The translations under genes and the position numbers were made by a program. From Actinomadura alba (GTDB lineage: Bacteria > Actinomycetota > Actinomycetes > Streptosporangiales > Streptosporangiaceae): a stretch of DNA of 64,000 nucleotides. Positions 15,854 through 24,886 of the stretch are shown piece after piece. Positions within the stretch are counted from its first letter, which is position 1. Each line of letters begins with the position of its first letter. The stretch is taken from positions 248,001 to 312,000 of the forward strand of contig NZ_JABVEC010000002.1 in assembly GCF_014323705.1 (NCBI RefSeq). The letters run 5' to 3'. Under the pieces are notes generated by a model. That model was not told the DNA's origin. It was given only the letters and a program-made list of their open reading frames with translations, and ran no database searches.

Positions 15854-16852
15854 TCAGTATCTGACGCGGCGTCTCAGCACGTACGGCTGGATGATGCCGA
15901 GGCCGCGGGCCGGCCGGCGGACGATCCGGGTGATCTCGAAGGCGCGGGAGTGCTCGAGCTCGGCGGCCAGCCCGTCATCGATCACGACCGCGCCGGGGCG
16001 GGCGATCGAGGTCAGCCTCGCCGCCAGGTTGACGGTGGTCCCGAAGACGTCGCCCATGAGCGGCAGGACGGGGCCGTACGCGACTCCCACCCGCACGTCG
16101 GGCACCTCGGTCTCATCCTTGATCGTCTCAGCGATGGACAGGGCGATCTCGGCGCCGGCCTGGGGCGAGTCGGCGCTGAAGAGCACCTCGTCGCCGAGGC
16201 TCTTCACCAGCCGGCCGCCGTTCGCGGCGACGACGTCGGAGGCGGTCTCCTCGAACCGTTCCACGACCCGGGCCAGTTCCATCTCACCGAGCTCGCGGCT
16301 CATCTGCGTGAACGACACCATGTCGGCGAACCCGATGGTGGCCTCGGTGCGAGCCGGTATCACGTCCCTGTCGTTGGCGGCCATGGCCATCGCACGGGTC
16401 CCGGCGGCCGCCAGCTGGCGGCGCCACGCGTGCACGATCAGCGGCTCGAAGTCGGCGATGTGCTTCTCGGCCAGCTCAATGATCTGCTCGACCGACTCGA
16501 CGGTGGGCGGTTCCGCGGAGTCGCCGGTGAGCTTGCTGGTCAGTACATCGACCTGCCACTCGGCCAGCTTCGTCATGGTCTGCCCAACGGCCCGAACCAT
16601 GCGGAGGACGTCCTCGTCATCGAGGACGTCCTCCTTCATCAGCCGCTGGATCCGGAGCAGCGCGGCGACGTCCCGTTCGGTGAACGCGACCGTGTCGTCG
16701 GCCATGTGGGGGTAGCCGAAGGCGCGCCACAGCCGGTGGGTGAACTCGCTCGACACACCGGTGATCCGCTGGACGTCGACACGCGTGTAGCGGAGCTCGC
16801 CGCCGAGCAGGAGCTCTTCGATCTGTCTGGAGTCCGGGCCCTGATCAGACAT
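15854..16852 (-). CDS. Class III adenylate cyclase with N-terminal regulatory domain
   Basis: A 332-aa soluble cyclase of the Rv1264 type. The N-terminal ~150 residues (RYTRVDVQRITGVSSEF, RLWRAFGYPHMADD) match the adenylate-cyclase regulatory domain found in mycobacterial pH-responsive enzymes. The C-terminal catalytic domain carries the first metal aspartate in IGFADMVSFT, the adenine-specifying Lys and second metal Asp in RLVKSLGDEVLF, and the transition-state Asn/Arg in TTVNLAARL. All key residues are intact, so cAMP production is likely, with activity controlled by the N-domain. Starts at ATG 16852, 27 bp after the PH-protein stop. Confidence 0.92.
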   Translation of the reverse strand: MSDQGPDSRQIEELLLGGELRYTRVDVQRITGVSSEFTHRLWRAFGYPHMADDTVAFTERDVAALLRIQRLMKEDVLDDEDVLRMVRAVGQTMTKLAEWQVDVLTSKLTGDSAEPPTVESVEQIIELAEKHIADFEPLIVHAWRRQLAAAGTRAMAMAANDRDVIPARTEATIGFADMVSFTQMSRELGEMELARVVERFEETASDVVAANGGRLVKSLGDEVLFSADSPQAGAEIALSIAETIKDETEVPDVRVGVAYGPVLPLMGDVFGTTVNLAARLTSIARPGAVVIDDGLAAELEHSRAFEITRIVRRPARGLGIIQPYVLRRRVRY

Positions 16853-16879
16853 GTTTCATCCTTCGACCGGCAGGAGCGG

Positions 16880-17386
16880 CTAGCGGCCGTCCCTCACCCC
16901 GTCGGCCATGTCGTCGATGAGCCGGTAGATCTGCTGATGCCAGTTGTCGACGTCCGGGACGTTCTTGAGCACGAGCCGGCCGCGCTCGCCCCCGGACTCC
17001 ACGGTCAGCGTGCCCTTGCCGAGCATCCGCTCGATCAGCCGCTGTGAGTGGGACGCGTCGTTGACCCGTCCGATGGGGATGGTCCGCACCGAGCGGGAGA
17101 GGATGCCCTCGCGGATCACCAGGCCCTGTTCCGTCAGTTCGTAGCGGGTGGCGAACCAGCGCAGGAACGGCACGACCGAGACGACGAGCGCGACGAGCAC
17201 GGCCACGCCGACGATGCCGAGCCGCACCTGCCCCTCGACGTCCGAGTCGGGCACGAAGTAGATCGCGATGCCGGCCGCCACCACTGTGACGATCAGCAGG
17301 AAGATCGTTCGGATCAACGTCGTCCAGTGCGGGTGGTCGCTCAGGATGACCCGCTCGTCAGCCGTTGGCTGCTCAGGTAGCCCCAT
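16880..17386 (-). CDS. Bacterial PH-domain (bPH2/YdbS-type) membrane protein
   Basis: A 168-aa protein with two adjacent membrane helices (LIRTIFLLIVTVVAAGIAIYF region and LGIVGVAVLVALVVSVVPF) followed by a cytoplasmic PH-like fold (ATRYELTEQGLVIREGILSR, TIPIGRVNDASHSQ, GTLTVESGG, VLKNVPDVDNW). This matches the YdbS/bPH2 family, whose role is poorly known (stress, membrane association). Sits between birA and the cyclase on the same strand, 54 bp from birA, consistent with a loose operon. Confidence 0.85.
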   Translation of the reverse strand: MGLPEQPTADERVILSDHPHWTTLIRTIFLLIVTVVAAGIAIYFVPDSDVEGQVRLGIVGVAVLVALVVSVVPFLRWFATRYELTEQGLVIREGILSRSVRTIPIGRVNDASHSQRLIERMLGKGTLTVESGGERGRLVLKNVPDVDNWHQQIYRLIDDMADGVRDGR

Positions 17387-17440
17387 AGCGCATATCGTGG
17401 CAGAAACAACGTCCCGTAGGTGATCGACCGCACAAACGCT

Positions 17441-18376
17441 TCAGGTGCCGGGGCGCACGTGCACCACGTCACCGGCGCTGAGCGCCCGTTCACCGTCGGC
17501 GGTGCCGACCAGCAGGCGGCCCGCCGCGTCTATGTCGTGGGCCGTTCCGGTGGCCGTCTCGCCCGCCGGCAGGTCGACCCGCACCTTGCGGCCCAGTGTG
17601 CCGCACAGCGCGCGATACGTGCCCCGCAGGCCGCCGCGATCGCCGGCCGGGATCCCCGTCACGTCCGGATAGCCGCCGGGGCCGTCCGCATCGGGATCTC
17701 CGCCGACGGCCTGCCAGGCCGCGTACCAGCTCTCCAGCTCGCGCAGGATCGCCCTCAGCAGCGGCTCACGGTCGGTGAGGGCGGCGTTCTCCAGCGCCAG
17801 TGAGGTGGCCGTGCCCACCGGCAGCTCATGGGCCCGCAGGCTCACGTTGAGGCCCACGCCCATGATGACGGCATGATCGGCTCGCTCGGCGAGGATCCCG
17901 GCCAGCTTGCGTTCGCCGACCATGACGTCATTGGGCCATTTCAACCGGGCGTCGATCGCCTGCTCGCCGGTCGCCTCGCCGAAGTCCCCCGCCAGGGCGC
18001 GCGCGGTCATCCGGCGGACGGCCGACACGACCGCCACCCCGGTCAGCAGGGGCAGCCATCCCTGCCGCGCGACGGGCGTGGTGGGACGCAGCAGCACGGA
18101 GAAGGTCAGTGCGGATCGCGCCGGCGCCGCCCACTGCCGGCCCAGCCGGCCCCGGCCGGCCGTCTGCTCCTCCGCCACCATGACGGTGCCCTCGGCGGCA
18201 CCTTGCTCGGCGGCTCTGGCGAGGTCGGCGTTGGTCGACCCGGTCTCCGGTACCACCTGGACGTCCTGCCACAGTGAGCCCGGCCGCACCAGGGCGCGGC
18301 GCAGGGCCTTCTCGCTCAGTGGCGGCCTGGTCAGGTCCCCGTACGGCGATGTGTTCACCCCCTCATCCAATCCCAT
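17441..18376 (-). CDS. birA: Biotin--[acetyl-CoA carboxylase] ligase
   Basis: A 311-aa enzyme that activates biotin with ATP and attaches it to the BCCP lysine of acyl-CoA carboxylases. Conserved ligase motifs are present: the biotin-AMP loop [18 protein letters not shown] at the start of the catalytic domain, and [17 protein letters not shown] with the catalytic lysine. The C-terminal SH3-like domain ends [20 protein letters not shown]. There is no N-terminal HTH, so it is monofunctional, unlike E. coli BirA. Start uncertain: ATG 18376 or the GTG six codons in. Functionally linked to accB/accE in this window. Confidence 0.93.
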   Translation of the reverse strand: MGLDEGVNTSPYGDLTRPPLSEKALRRALVRPGSLWQDVQVVPETGSTNADLARAAEQGAAEGTVMVAEEQTAGRGRLGRQWAAPARSALTFSVLLRPTTPVARQGWLPLLTGVAVVSAVRRMTARALAGDFGEATGEQAIDARLKWPNDVMVGERKLAGILAERADHAVIMGVGLNVSLRAHELPVGTATSLALENAALTDREPLLRAILRELESWYAAWQAVGGDPDADGPGGYPDVTGIPAGDRGGLRGTYRALCGTLGRKVRVDLPAGETATGTAHDIDAAGRLLVGTADGERALSAGDVVHVRPGT

Positions 18377-18453
18377 CGGCGTCCGGTGCCGGCGGCGAGG
18401 TATCGCCAGGACCCGTTGTAGTTTTGTTTACCTTTATCGGGGATCATTGGGAT

Positions 18454-20517
18454 ATGGGTATCGATTCCGGACATGCCCCGACCACCGAGGACGTGCTCCC
18501 CGACAACCGATTTCTCGACCGCGAAGAGAGCTGGCTGAGGTTCAACGAGCGGGTGTTGCAGCTCGCCCAGGACCAGACCCAGCCACTGCTCGAACGGGTC
18601 CGGTTTCTTTCGATCTTCGCCAGCAACCTCGACGAGTTCTTCATGGTCCGTGTGGCCGGGCTGATCCGGCGCATGGCCACCGGCCTCGCCGTCCAGTCGG
18701 CCAGCGGCCGCCAGCCGTGGGAGTCGCTGGAGAGCACGACCCAGCTCGCGCACAAGCTGATGCTCGAGCACGCGGCCTGCTATCGAGATCAGATCTCCCC
18801 GGAGCTGGGTAAGCAGGGCATCGACGTGCTGCGATGGGACGATCTCGGCGACGATGAGCAGAAGAGCCTGCGGCGGCTCTTCCGCGAACGGATCTACCCG
18901 GTGCTCACCCCGCTCGCGGTCGACTCCGCACACCCGTTCCCGTACATCTCGGGTCTCTCCCTCAACCTCGCGGTGATCGTGGCCGACCCGGGCACCGGAG
19001 AGCGGCTGTTCGCCCGCGTGAAGGTGCCGCCGGTGCTTCCGCGCTTCATCGAGTCGGCGCCGGGCCGGTTCACCCCGCTCGAAGACGTGATCGCGGCTCA
19101 GCTCTCGGAGCTGTTCACCGGCATGGAGGTGCTGGAGTGCCACGCCTTCCGGGTCACCCGCAACGAGGACCTGGAAGTCGACGAGGACATCACCGAGGAC
19201 CTGCTCCAGGCGCTGGAGCGCGAGCTGCTGCGCCGCAGGTTCGGGCCGGTGGTGCGGCTCGAGGTGGAGGACACCATCTCGCCCGAGGTACTCGACCTCC
19301 TGACGGCCGGGCTCGACATCGAGGAGCGCGAGGTCTACCGGGTACCGGGCCCGCTGGACCTGGCCGCCATGAACGCGATCGCCGACCATGACCGGCCCGA
19401 GCTGAAGTATCCGCCCTTCGTGACGTCGAAGACGGCGCTGCCGCGGGACGCCGACATGCTCTCGGCGCTCGAGGAACGCGACGTCCTCGTGCACCACCCG
19501 TACGACTCCTTCACCACGAGCGTCCAGCGGCTCATCGAGGTGGCGGCGAACGACCCGCAGGTGCTCGCGATCAAGCAGACGCTGTACCGCACCAGTGGCG
19601 ACTCGCCGATCGTGGACGCGCTCATCGGCGCGGCCGAGGCGGGCAAGCAGGTGGTCGTCGTGGTCGAACTGAAGGCGCGCTTCGACGAGCATGCCAACAT
19701 CAGCTGGGCGCGCAAGCTCGAGCACGCCGGCTGCCACGTCGTCTACGGGTTCGTCGGCCTCAAGACGCACTGCAAGCTGGCCCTGGTCGTACGGCAGGAG
19801 AACGGGCGGCTCCGGCGCTATTGCCACATCGGCACCGGCAACTACCACCCCAAGACCGCCCGGATCTATGAGGACTTCGGGCTGCTCACCGCGGATCCCG
19901 AGGTCGCCGAGGACGTCACCGACCTGTTCAACCACCTGACCGGGCACTCCAGGCAGATCCCGTACCGCCAGCTGCTGGTCGCCCCGCACACACTGCGCTC
20001 CGGACTGGTGCTGCGGATCGAGCGGGAGGCCGAGCATCACCTGGCCGGCCGGCCCGCCCACATCCGGTTCAAGTGCAACTCGCTGGTCGACGAGGTGATC
20101 ATCGACGCGTTGTACCGCGCTTCGCGGGTCGGGGTCCCCATCGACATCTGGGTCCGCGGGATCTGCGCGCTGCGGCCCGGTGTGCCCGGGCTGTCGGAGA
20201 CGATCCGGGTCCGGAGCATCCTCGGCAGGTTCCTTGAGCACTCCCGGGTGTTCGTGTTCGACTGCGGTGGTGATGCGGAGGTGTGGCTCGGCAGCGCCGA
20301 CCTCATGCACCGCAACCTGGACCGGCGCGTGGAGGCGCTGGTACGGGTCAAGGATCGCCGGCATCGCGACCATCTGATCGAACTCCTCGACCGGGCGATG
20401 GACGAGGGCACCGCCAGCTGGTGGCTGGACGGCGACGGTGGCTGGACCCGGCGATCCGTCGATGGCGAAAAGCCGTTGCTGGACATCCAGCACCATCTGA
20501 TGGGAACCCGCCGGTGA
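18454..20517 (+). CDS. ppk1: Polyphosphate kinase 1
   Basis: Reversible synthesis of inorganic polyphosphate from ATP. 687 aa from the ATG at 18454; the frame is open upstream but homology starts at [17 protein letters not shown]. Domain order: N-terminal helical domain (to ~110), head domain, then two PLD-like catalytic domains. The active-site histidine segment [20 protein letters not shown], the nucleotide region [11 protein letters not shown] and the second His region ([15 protein letters not shown]) are all intact. Divergent from birA. Followed 22 bp later by the MutT1-like gene, a pairing known in actinobacteria, suggesting linked polyphosphate/nucleotide metabolism. Confidence 0.95.
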   Translation: MGIDSGHAPTTEDVLPDNRFLDREESWLRFNERVLQLAQDQTQPLLERVRFLSIFASNLDEFFMVRVAGLIRRMATGLAVQSASGRQPWESLESTTQLAHKLMLEHAACYRDQISPELGKQGIDVLRWDDLGDDEQKSLRRLFRERIYPVLTPLAVDSAHPFPYISGLSLNLAVIVADPGTGERLFARVKVPPVLPRFIESAPGRFTPLEDVIAAQLSELFTGMEVLECHAFRVTRNEDLEVDEDITEDLLQALERELLRRRFGPVVRLEVEDTISPEVLDLLTAGLDIEEREVYRVPGPLDLAAMNAIADHDRPELKYPPFVTSKTALPRDADMLSALEERDVLVHHPYDSFTTSVQRLIEVAANDPQVLAIKQTLYRTSGDSPIVDALIGAAEAGKQVVVVVELKARFDEHANISWARKLEHAGCHVVYGFVGLKTHCKLALVVRQENGRLRRYCHIGTGNYHPKTARIYEDFGLLTADPEVAEDVTDLFNHLTGHSRQIPYRQLLVAPHTLRSGLVLRIEREAEHHLAGRPAHIRFKCNSLVDEVIIDALYRASRVGVPIDIWVRGICALRPGVPGLSETIRVRSILGRFLEHSRVFVFDCGGDAEVWLGSADLMHRNLDRRVEALVRVKDRRHRDHLIELLDRAMDEGTASWWLDGDGGWTRRSVDGEKPLLDIQHHLMGTRR

Positions 20518-20539
20518 ACCGGTCCGCCGGCCGTACGAA

Positions 20540-21553
20540 GTGTTCGAGCCCGTGGAGACGGCGATCACCGACGATCTGATCCGGGCCGCGGGGGCCGTGC
20601 TGTGGCGCGAAGGCGACGCGGGCGCGGAGGTCGCGCTGATCCATCGCCCGAAGTACGACGACTGGACCTTCCCGAAGGGCAAGCTCGACAAGGGCGAGCA
20701 TGTCCTGCGCGCCGCCGTGCGCGAGGTGGCCGAGGAGACGGGCATCACGCCACGGCTCGGCCGCCCGCTGCCGCCGCAGTTCTACGAGGTCGCCGGCCGG
20801 CCCAAACAGGTCGACTACTGGGCCGCGACGGCCCGGGACGACCGCACGGGGACGTACCCGGGGGGCGGTCGGGGGTTCGTCCCGGGCGACGAGGTCGACC
20901 GGATCGAGTGGCTCGCGCCGGCCGAGGCGGAGGGGCGGCTGAGTCACCAGCGGGACGTCGAGCTGCTGCGGACCTTCGCCGCGGGGCCGTTCCGGACCAC
21001 CGCAGTGATCGTCTTGCGGCACGCGTCGGCGGGCGAACGCCACGACTGGCGCGACCTCGACGCCCTGCGCCCTCTCGATCCCCGTGGCCGGGCCGACGCG
21101 CGCGAACTCGCCCACCTCCTGTCCGCGTACGAGCCGGTCCGATCGATCAGCTCCGCGACGGCACGGTGCGTGGACACGCTCATCCCGTACGCGCTGCTCG
21201 ACCGGACCAGCGTGACCACCGACCTCGCCTTCACCATCGACCAGACCGACCTCGGCCGGGCCCGGGCCCGCATCGCCGAGATCGTCGCGGAACCGGTCCG
21301 CGCCGTCGTGTGCACGCACGGTGAGATCGCTCCCGCCCTGTTCGCCGAGATTTGCGCGGCGTACGGCGGTCGGACGGCGGGGGAGACCCCGGAGCGTACA
21401 GCCGAGGAGATCGGGGCGGACGCCGGGGAGCCGACGAGGCTGCGCAAGGGCGACTTCCAGGTCCTGCACTTGACCGTCGGCGAGACGGGCACGGCGACGG
21501 GGCTGGCCGCAGTCGAGCTGCACGGCCCGCACGGCCCGGGGGCCGACACCTGA
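20540..21553 (+). CDS. mutT1: MutT1-type Nudix hydrolase fused to histidine phosphatase
   Basis: A two-domain protein of 337 aa. Residues 10-145 are a Nudix domain with a complete box (GKLDKGEHVLRAAVREVAEE, then TGI). Residues 150-300 are a SixA/phosphoglycerate-mutase-like phosphatase with the RHASAGER catalytic His and a second active-site segment VVCTHGEIAPALF. M. tuberculosis MutT1 has this architecture and degrades 8-oxo-(d)GTP and dinucleoside polyphosphates. The GTG start at 20540 follows ppk1 by 22 bp, so co-expression is likely. Role: sanitising oxidised nucleotides and/or signalling nucleotides. Confidence 0.92.
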   Translation: MFEPVETAITDDLIRAAGAVLWREGDAGAEVALIHRPKYDDWTFPKGKLDKGEHVLRAAVREVAEETGITPRLGRPLPPQFYEVAGRPKQVDYWAATARDDRTGTYPGGGRGFVPGDEVDRIEWLAPAEAEGRLSHQRDVELLRTFAAGPFRTTAVIVLRHASAGERHDWRDLDALRPLDPRGRADARELAHLLSAYEPVRSISSATARCVDTLIPYALLDRTSVTTDLAFTIDQTDLGRARARIAEIVAEPVRAVVCTHGEIAPALFAEICAAYGGRTAGETPERTAEEIGADAGEPTRLRKGDFQVLHLTVGETGTATGLAAVELHGPHGPGADT

Positions 21554-21652
21554 CGCGAGGGCGCCCGCCGGCCGCGGGACCGGCCGCGATCTTCACAGAG
21601 TCACCACATGTGCTTCGCGAAACGCCCGCACCGTGCTCTTAAGGTCATTCCC

Positions 21653-22330
21653 GTGACACGGCAACGCGTACTGGTGGTCGAGGACGAGCCCATGATCGCG
21701 CAGGCGGTCGCCGCGCGGCTGTCCGCCGAGGACTTCACGGTGGAGATCGCCGGTGACGGACCTGCGGCGGTCGAGCTGGCCCGCACGTTCCGGCCGGATC
21801 TCATCGTTCTCGACGTCATGCTGCCGGGGTTCGACGGGCTCGAGGTCTGCCGCCGGGTGCAGGCGGAGCGGCCGGTGCCCATCCTCATGCTGACCGCCCG
21901 CGACGACGAGACCGATCTGCTCGTCGGGCTCGGTGTGGGCGCCGACGACTACGTGACCAAGCCCTTCAGCATGCGGGAGCTCGTGGCGCGGGTGCGGGCG
22001 CTGCTGCGCAGGGTGGACCGCACGGTGCGATCGGCCGACGAGACCCTGCGTACCGGGCCACTGGAGATCGACCGGGCGGCCCGGCGGGTCCGGTGCGACG
22101 GTCGCGAGGTCCGGCTGACGCCGACGGAGTTCGACCTGCTCGACTGCCTGGCGCGCCACCCGAGGACAGTGCTCACCCGGGCGGTCCTGCTGGAACAGGT
22201 GTGGGACTGGGCCGACGCGTCGGGGACGCGGGTGGTCGACAGCCACATCAAGGCGCTACGCCGCAAGCTGGGAGCCGATGTCATCCGCACGGTGCACGGC
22301 GTCGGCTACTCCCTCGAGGTGACCGCGTGA
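21653..22330 (+). CDS. OmpR/PhoB-family response regulator
   Basis: A 225-aa cytoplasmic DNA-binding regulator. The receiver domain starts RVLVVEDEPM, with the acidic pocket EDE, phospho-acceptor Asp in LIVLDVMLPGFDGLEV, Thr in MLTARDDE and Lys in DDYVTKPFSM. The winged-helix output (residues 130-225) has RLTPTEFDLLDCLARHP and DSHIKALRRKLGAD, ending VRTVHGVGYSLE-like. GTG 21653 is preferred to the upstream frame because homology starts there. Its TGA overlaps the GTG of the histidine kinase (GTGA), so the pair is translationally coupled. Confidence 0.93.
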   Translation: MTRQRVLVVEDEPMIAQAVAARLSAEDFTVEIAGDGPAAVELARTFRPDLIVLDVMLPGFDGLEVCRRVQAERPVPILMLTARDDETDLLVGLGVGADDYVTKPFSMRELVARVRALLRRVDRTVRSADETLRTGPLEIDRAARRVRCDGREVRLTPTEFDLLDCLARHPRTVLTRAVLLEQVWDWADASGTRVVDSHIKALRRKLGADVIRTVHGVGYSLEVTA

Positions 22331-23367
22331 CCGCCGTCCACAGGCTGTGGAGCAAGGTGCCCCGTCCGCTCGACCCGCTGCGCTCGATCAAGATCAAGCT
22401 GGGTGCGGTCTCGATGGGCACCGCGGTCGTCGCCGTCCTCATCGTTCTCTGGGGCTACTACCTGGGGTTCCGCGCGCGTCACACGCTGCCGGTCGGGGTG
22501 CTGATCTCGCTCGGGGTCACCCAGCTGCTGGCGCACGGGATGACCGCGCCCCTGCGCGAGATGACCTCGGCGGCCCGCGCGATGGCACGGGGGGACTACA
22601 GCCGGCGGGTGCGGTCGACCTCCCGCGACGAGGTCGGCGAGCTGGCCCTGGCGTTCAACCGGATGGCGGCCGACCTGGCCGCCGTGGACCGGCAGCGCCG
22701 CGAGTTCGTCGCGAACGTCTCGCACGAGCTGCGCACGCCGATCAGCGCGCTGCGGGCTGTGCTGGAGAACGTGGCCGACGGGGTCACTCCCGCGACCCCC
22801 GAGGTGATCGAGTCCGCCCTGGGCCAGACCGAGCGGCTCGGCCGTCTGGTGACCCAGCTCCTCGACCTGTCCAGGGTGGACGCCGGCGCGGTCCCGCTGG
22901 ACCTGATGCCGTTCAGTGCCGACCTCTTCGTCTCCGAGGTCGTCAGCGAGATCCGGGCCGGCCATCCGGAGGGGCGATTCGTCCTCGACGTGCCGTCGGG
23001 GCTCACCGTGGTGGCCGACCGCGACCGGCTCCACCAGGTGCTGGCCAATCTGCTCGACAACGCGGTTCGGCACAGCCCGCCCGGCGGTGTCGTGAGCGTC
23101 CTGGCCCGTCCGGCACAGGACGGCCGGCCCGACCACGGCCTGGTGCTCGAGGTCGCCGACGAGGGACCCGGCATCCCGCCCGCCGAGCGCGCTCGCGTGT
23201 TCGAGCGGTTCACCCGGGGCGTGACGGCGACCGCGCCGGACGGCGGGACGGGCCTCGGCCTGGCGATCGTCAAGTGGGTGGTGGAGCTGCACGGCGGCCG
23301 GATCGCCGTCGTGGACTCGCCGTACGGCTGCCGCATTCGCGTCCAGATTCCCGGAGGGACTTCATGA
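22327..23367 (+). CDS. Sensor histidine kinase (BaeS-like), partner of the upstream regulator
   Basis: A 346-aa membrane kinase with an unusually small sensor: one or two hydrophobic segments within residues 25-75 (LGAVSMGTAVVAVLIVLWGYYL; VGVLISLGVTQLL) and almost no extracytoplasmic loop. The HAMP domain (~75-130) leads to the dimerisation helix with FVANVSHELRTPISAL (His acceptor). The ATPase domain has N box LLDNAVRHSP, G1 DEGPGIPP and G2 GGTGLGLAIVKW. The lack of a periplasmic domain suggests intramembrane or partner-mediated sensing, perhaps through the membrane protein encoded immediately downstream with an ATGA overlap. Confidence 0.93.
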   Translation: MTAVHRLWSKVPRPLDPLRSIKIKLGAVSMGTAVVAVLIVLWGYYLGFRARHTLPVGVLISLGVTQLLAHGMTAPLREMTSAARAMARGDYSRRVRSTSRDEVGELALAFNRMAADLAAVDRQRREFVANVSHELRTPISALRAVLENVADGVTPATPEVIESALGQTERLGRLVTQLLDLSRVDAGAVPLDLMPFSADLFVSEVVSEIRAGHPEGRFVLDVPSGLTVVADRDRLHQVLANLLDNAVRHSPPGGVVSVLARPAQDGRPDHGLVLEVADEGPGIPPAERARVFERFTRGVTATAPDGGTGLGLAIVKWVVELHGGRIAVVDSPYGCRIRVQIPGGTS

Positions 23368-24842
23368 CGGTGCACCTCGACCGGTCCGTCGACCGGCTGG
23401 ATCGGGTCTTCGAGGAATGGCCGCCGCCACCTCGGCCCGCCTCGCTCCGGGTGCTGGTGAGCGCACTGCTCGCCGGTCTGACCGGAGCGATCGCGCTCGG
23501 CGACGTGTTCGGCGGCGGGCTCGGGATCAACATCGTGATCACAGCGGCGGCGGTGGCCCTCGCGGTGCTGCCCGCCGCCCGCGCCGCGGGCCGGGTGGAC
23601 CTGGCGGGCGGCGCCCTGGCGCTGATGGCACTGTGCCTGGTGGGCATGGCGGCGGTACGGGACGCCGTGTGGATCACTGGGCTGTGCGTGGCGCTCGCGG
23701 TGCCGCTGGCCTCGTACGCGTTGGCCGGGGGACGGACCTGGACCCATCTGCTGACCGGCGGGCTGGCGCTGCCGTTCGCGGCGGGACGGATGCCGCCCTG
23801 GGCCGGCGCCGGGATCCGCGAGGCCGTCGGATCGAGCGGGCCGCGGGTGCGGCCGATCGCCCTCACCGCGCTGAGCGCCATCGGGCTGGTCGCCCTGTTC
23901 GGCGCGCTGTTCGCCGGCGCCGACGCGGCCTTCCGCGATCTTCTCGGACACCTCGTGCCATCGGTCACGTACGGAAGCGCCCTGTGGAGGACGCTGGCCT
24001 GCGTCGCGACCGCCGGCGTCGTCCTGGCGGCGGTGTTCCTGGTGCTCGCGCCTCCACCGGCGCCGGCCGCTCCGCCCGGCCGCCCCGTAACCCGGTGGGT
24101 CTGGGCGGTTCCCCTCCTGGCACTGAACCTGCTGTTCGTCGCCTTCGCGGCGGTGCAGGCCACCGTCGCGCTGGCCTCCGACAAGGACCGGCTGCTCCGC
24201 TCCACCGGACTCGGCTACGCGGAGTACGCGCGGCAGGGCTTCTTCCAGCTCGTTCTCGTGACCGTACTGGTCGTCGTGGTGGTCGCGGTCGCCGTCCGGC
24301 TCGCCCCGCGCGGCGACGCGGCCGACCGGGCCGTGGTCAGATCGCTGCTCGGTGCGCTGTGCGGGCTGACGCTCGTGGTGGTGGCGGTCGCCCTGCGCCG
24401 GCTGTATTTGTACGAGGAGGCCTACGGCTGGACGCGGCTGCGGCTGTGGGTGCACGCGTTCGAGCTGTGGCTCGGCCTGGTGATCGTGCTCATCGCCGCC
24501 GCCGGGATCAGGCTCAGGGCCACGTGGCTGCCGCGTGCCGTCGCGGCGAGCGGCGGCGCGGCGCTCATCGCGCTGGCCGCCCTGAATCCGGACGGCTTCA
24601 TCGCCGAGCGCAACATCGCGCGGTACGAGCAGAGCGGCAAGATCGACATCGCGTACTTGCGCGGGCTCTCGGCCGACGCGGTGCCGGCCCTGCGCGGCCT
24701 GCCGGAGCCGCATCGTTCCTGCGTGCTCGGGCACTTCGCCGGCCGGCTCGAGGGTGAGGAGCACCGGCTGAGCGCGAACCTCGGCCGGCACCGGGCCCGC
24801 GCGATCGTGGCGCCGGTGCCCGTCGCGACCTGCCGGCTCTGA
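23364..24842 (+). CDS. DUF4173/DUF4153-like polytopic membrane protein
   Basis: A 492-aa protein with about ten to twelve predicted membrane helices (for example LVSALLAGLTGAIALGDVF, GLVALFGALFAGADAAF, LVLVTVLVVVVVAVAVRLA). A conserved TGLGYAEYARQGFFQL segment and RLYLYEEAYGWTRLRL near the middle are typical of DUF4173-like proteins. The C-terminal ~100 residues are soluble and contain NPDGFIAERNIARYE and IDIAYLRGLSADAVPAL, a frequent family signature. ATG overlaps the kinase stop (ATGA), with GGAGGG upstream, so it belongs to the two-component operon. Function unknown; it may be the sensed partner or an output of the kinase. Confidence 0.85.
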   Translation: MTVHLDRSVDRLDRVFEEWPPPPRPASLRVLVSALLAGLTGAIALGDVFGGGLGINIVITAAAVALAVLPAARAAGRVDLAGGALALMALCLVGMAAVRDAVWITGLCVALAVPLASYALAGGRTWTHLLTGGLALPFAAGRMPPWAGAGIREAVGSSGPRVRPIALTALSAIGLVALFGALFAGADAAFRDLLGHLVPSVTYGSALWRTLACVATAGVVLAAVFLVLAPPPAPAAPPGRPVTRWVWAVPLLALNLLFVAFAAVQATVALASDKDRLLRSTGLGYAEYARQGFFQLVLVTVLVVVVVAVAVRLAPRGDAADRAVVRSLLGALCGLTLVVVAVALRRLYLYEEAYGWTRLRLWVHAFELWLGLVIVLIAAAGIRLRATWLPRAVAASGGAALIALAALNPDGFIAERNIARYEQSGKIDIAYLRGLSADAVPALRGLPEPHRSCVLGHFAGRLEGEEHRLSANLGRHRARAIVAPVPVATCRL

Positions 24843-24886
24843 ACCGCCCGATGAGTCGGGTCGGCGGCCCGGCTCGGGCAGCGGTT
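24842..24886. terminator. Hairpin between convergent genes
   Basis: AACCG plus CCCGA (24842-24851) pair with TCGGG (24874-24878) and CGGTT (24882-24886) with a 3-nt bulge. The stem fills the 42-bp gap between the convergent stops at 24842 and 24885 and would work for both strands. No T-run. Confidence 0.4.

Noticed and set aside
18355..20748. A ~800-codon open frame on the minus strand opposite ppk1
   Set aside because: It is a shadow of the GC-rich ppk1 and mutT1 codons: Arg/Asp/Val/His-rich, no domain, and ppk1 on the plus strand is complete with all motifs.
22596..24791. A 731-codon minus-strand frame opposite the kinase and DUF4173-like gene
   Set aside because: Shadow ORF with Gln/His/Arg-rich low-complexity translation and no ribosome site.
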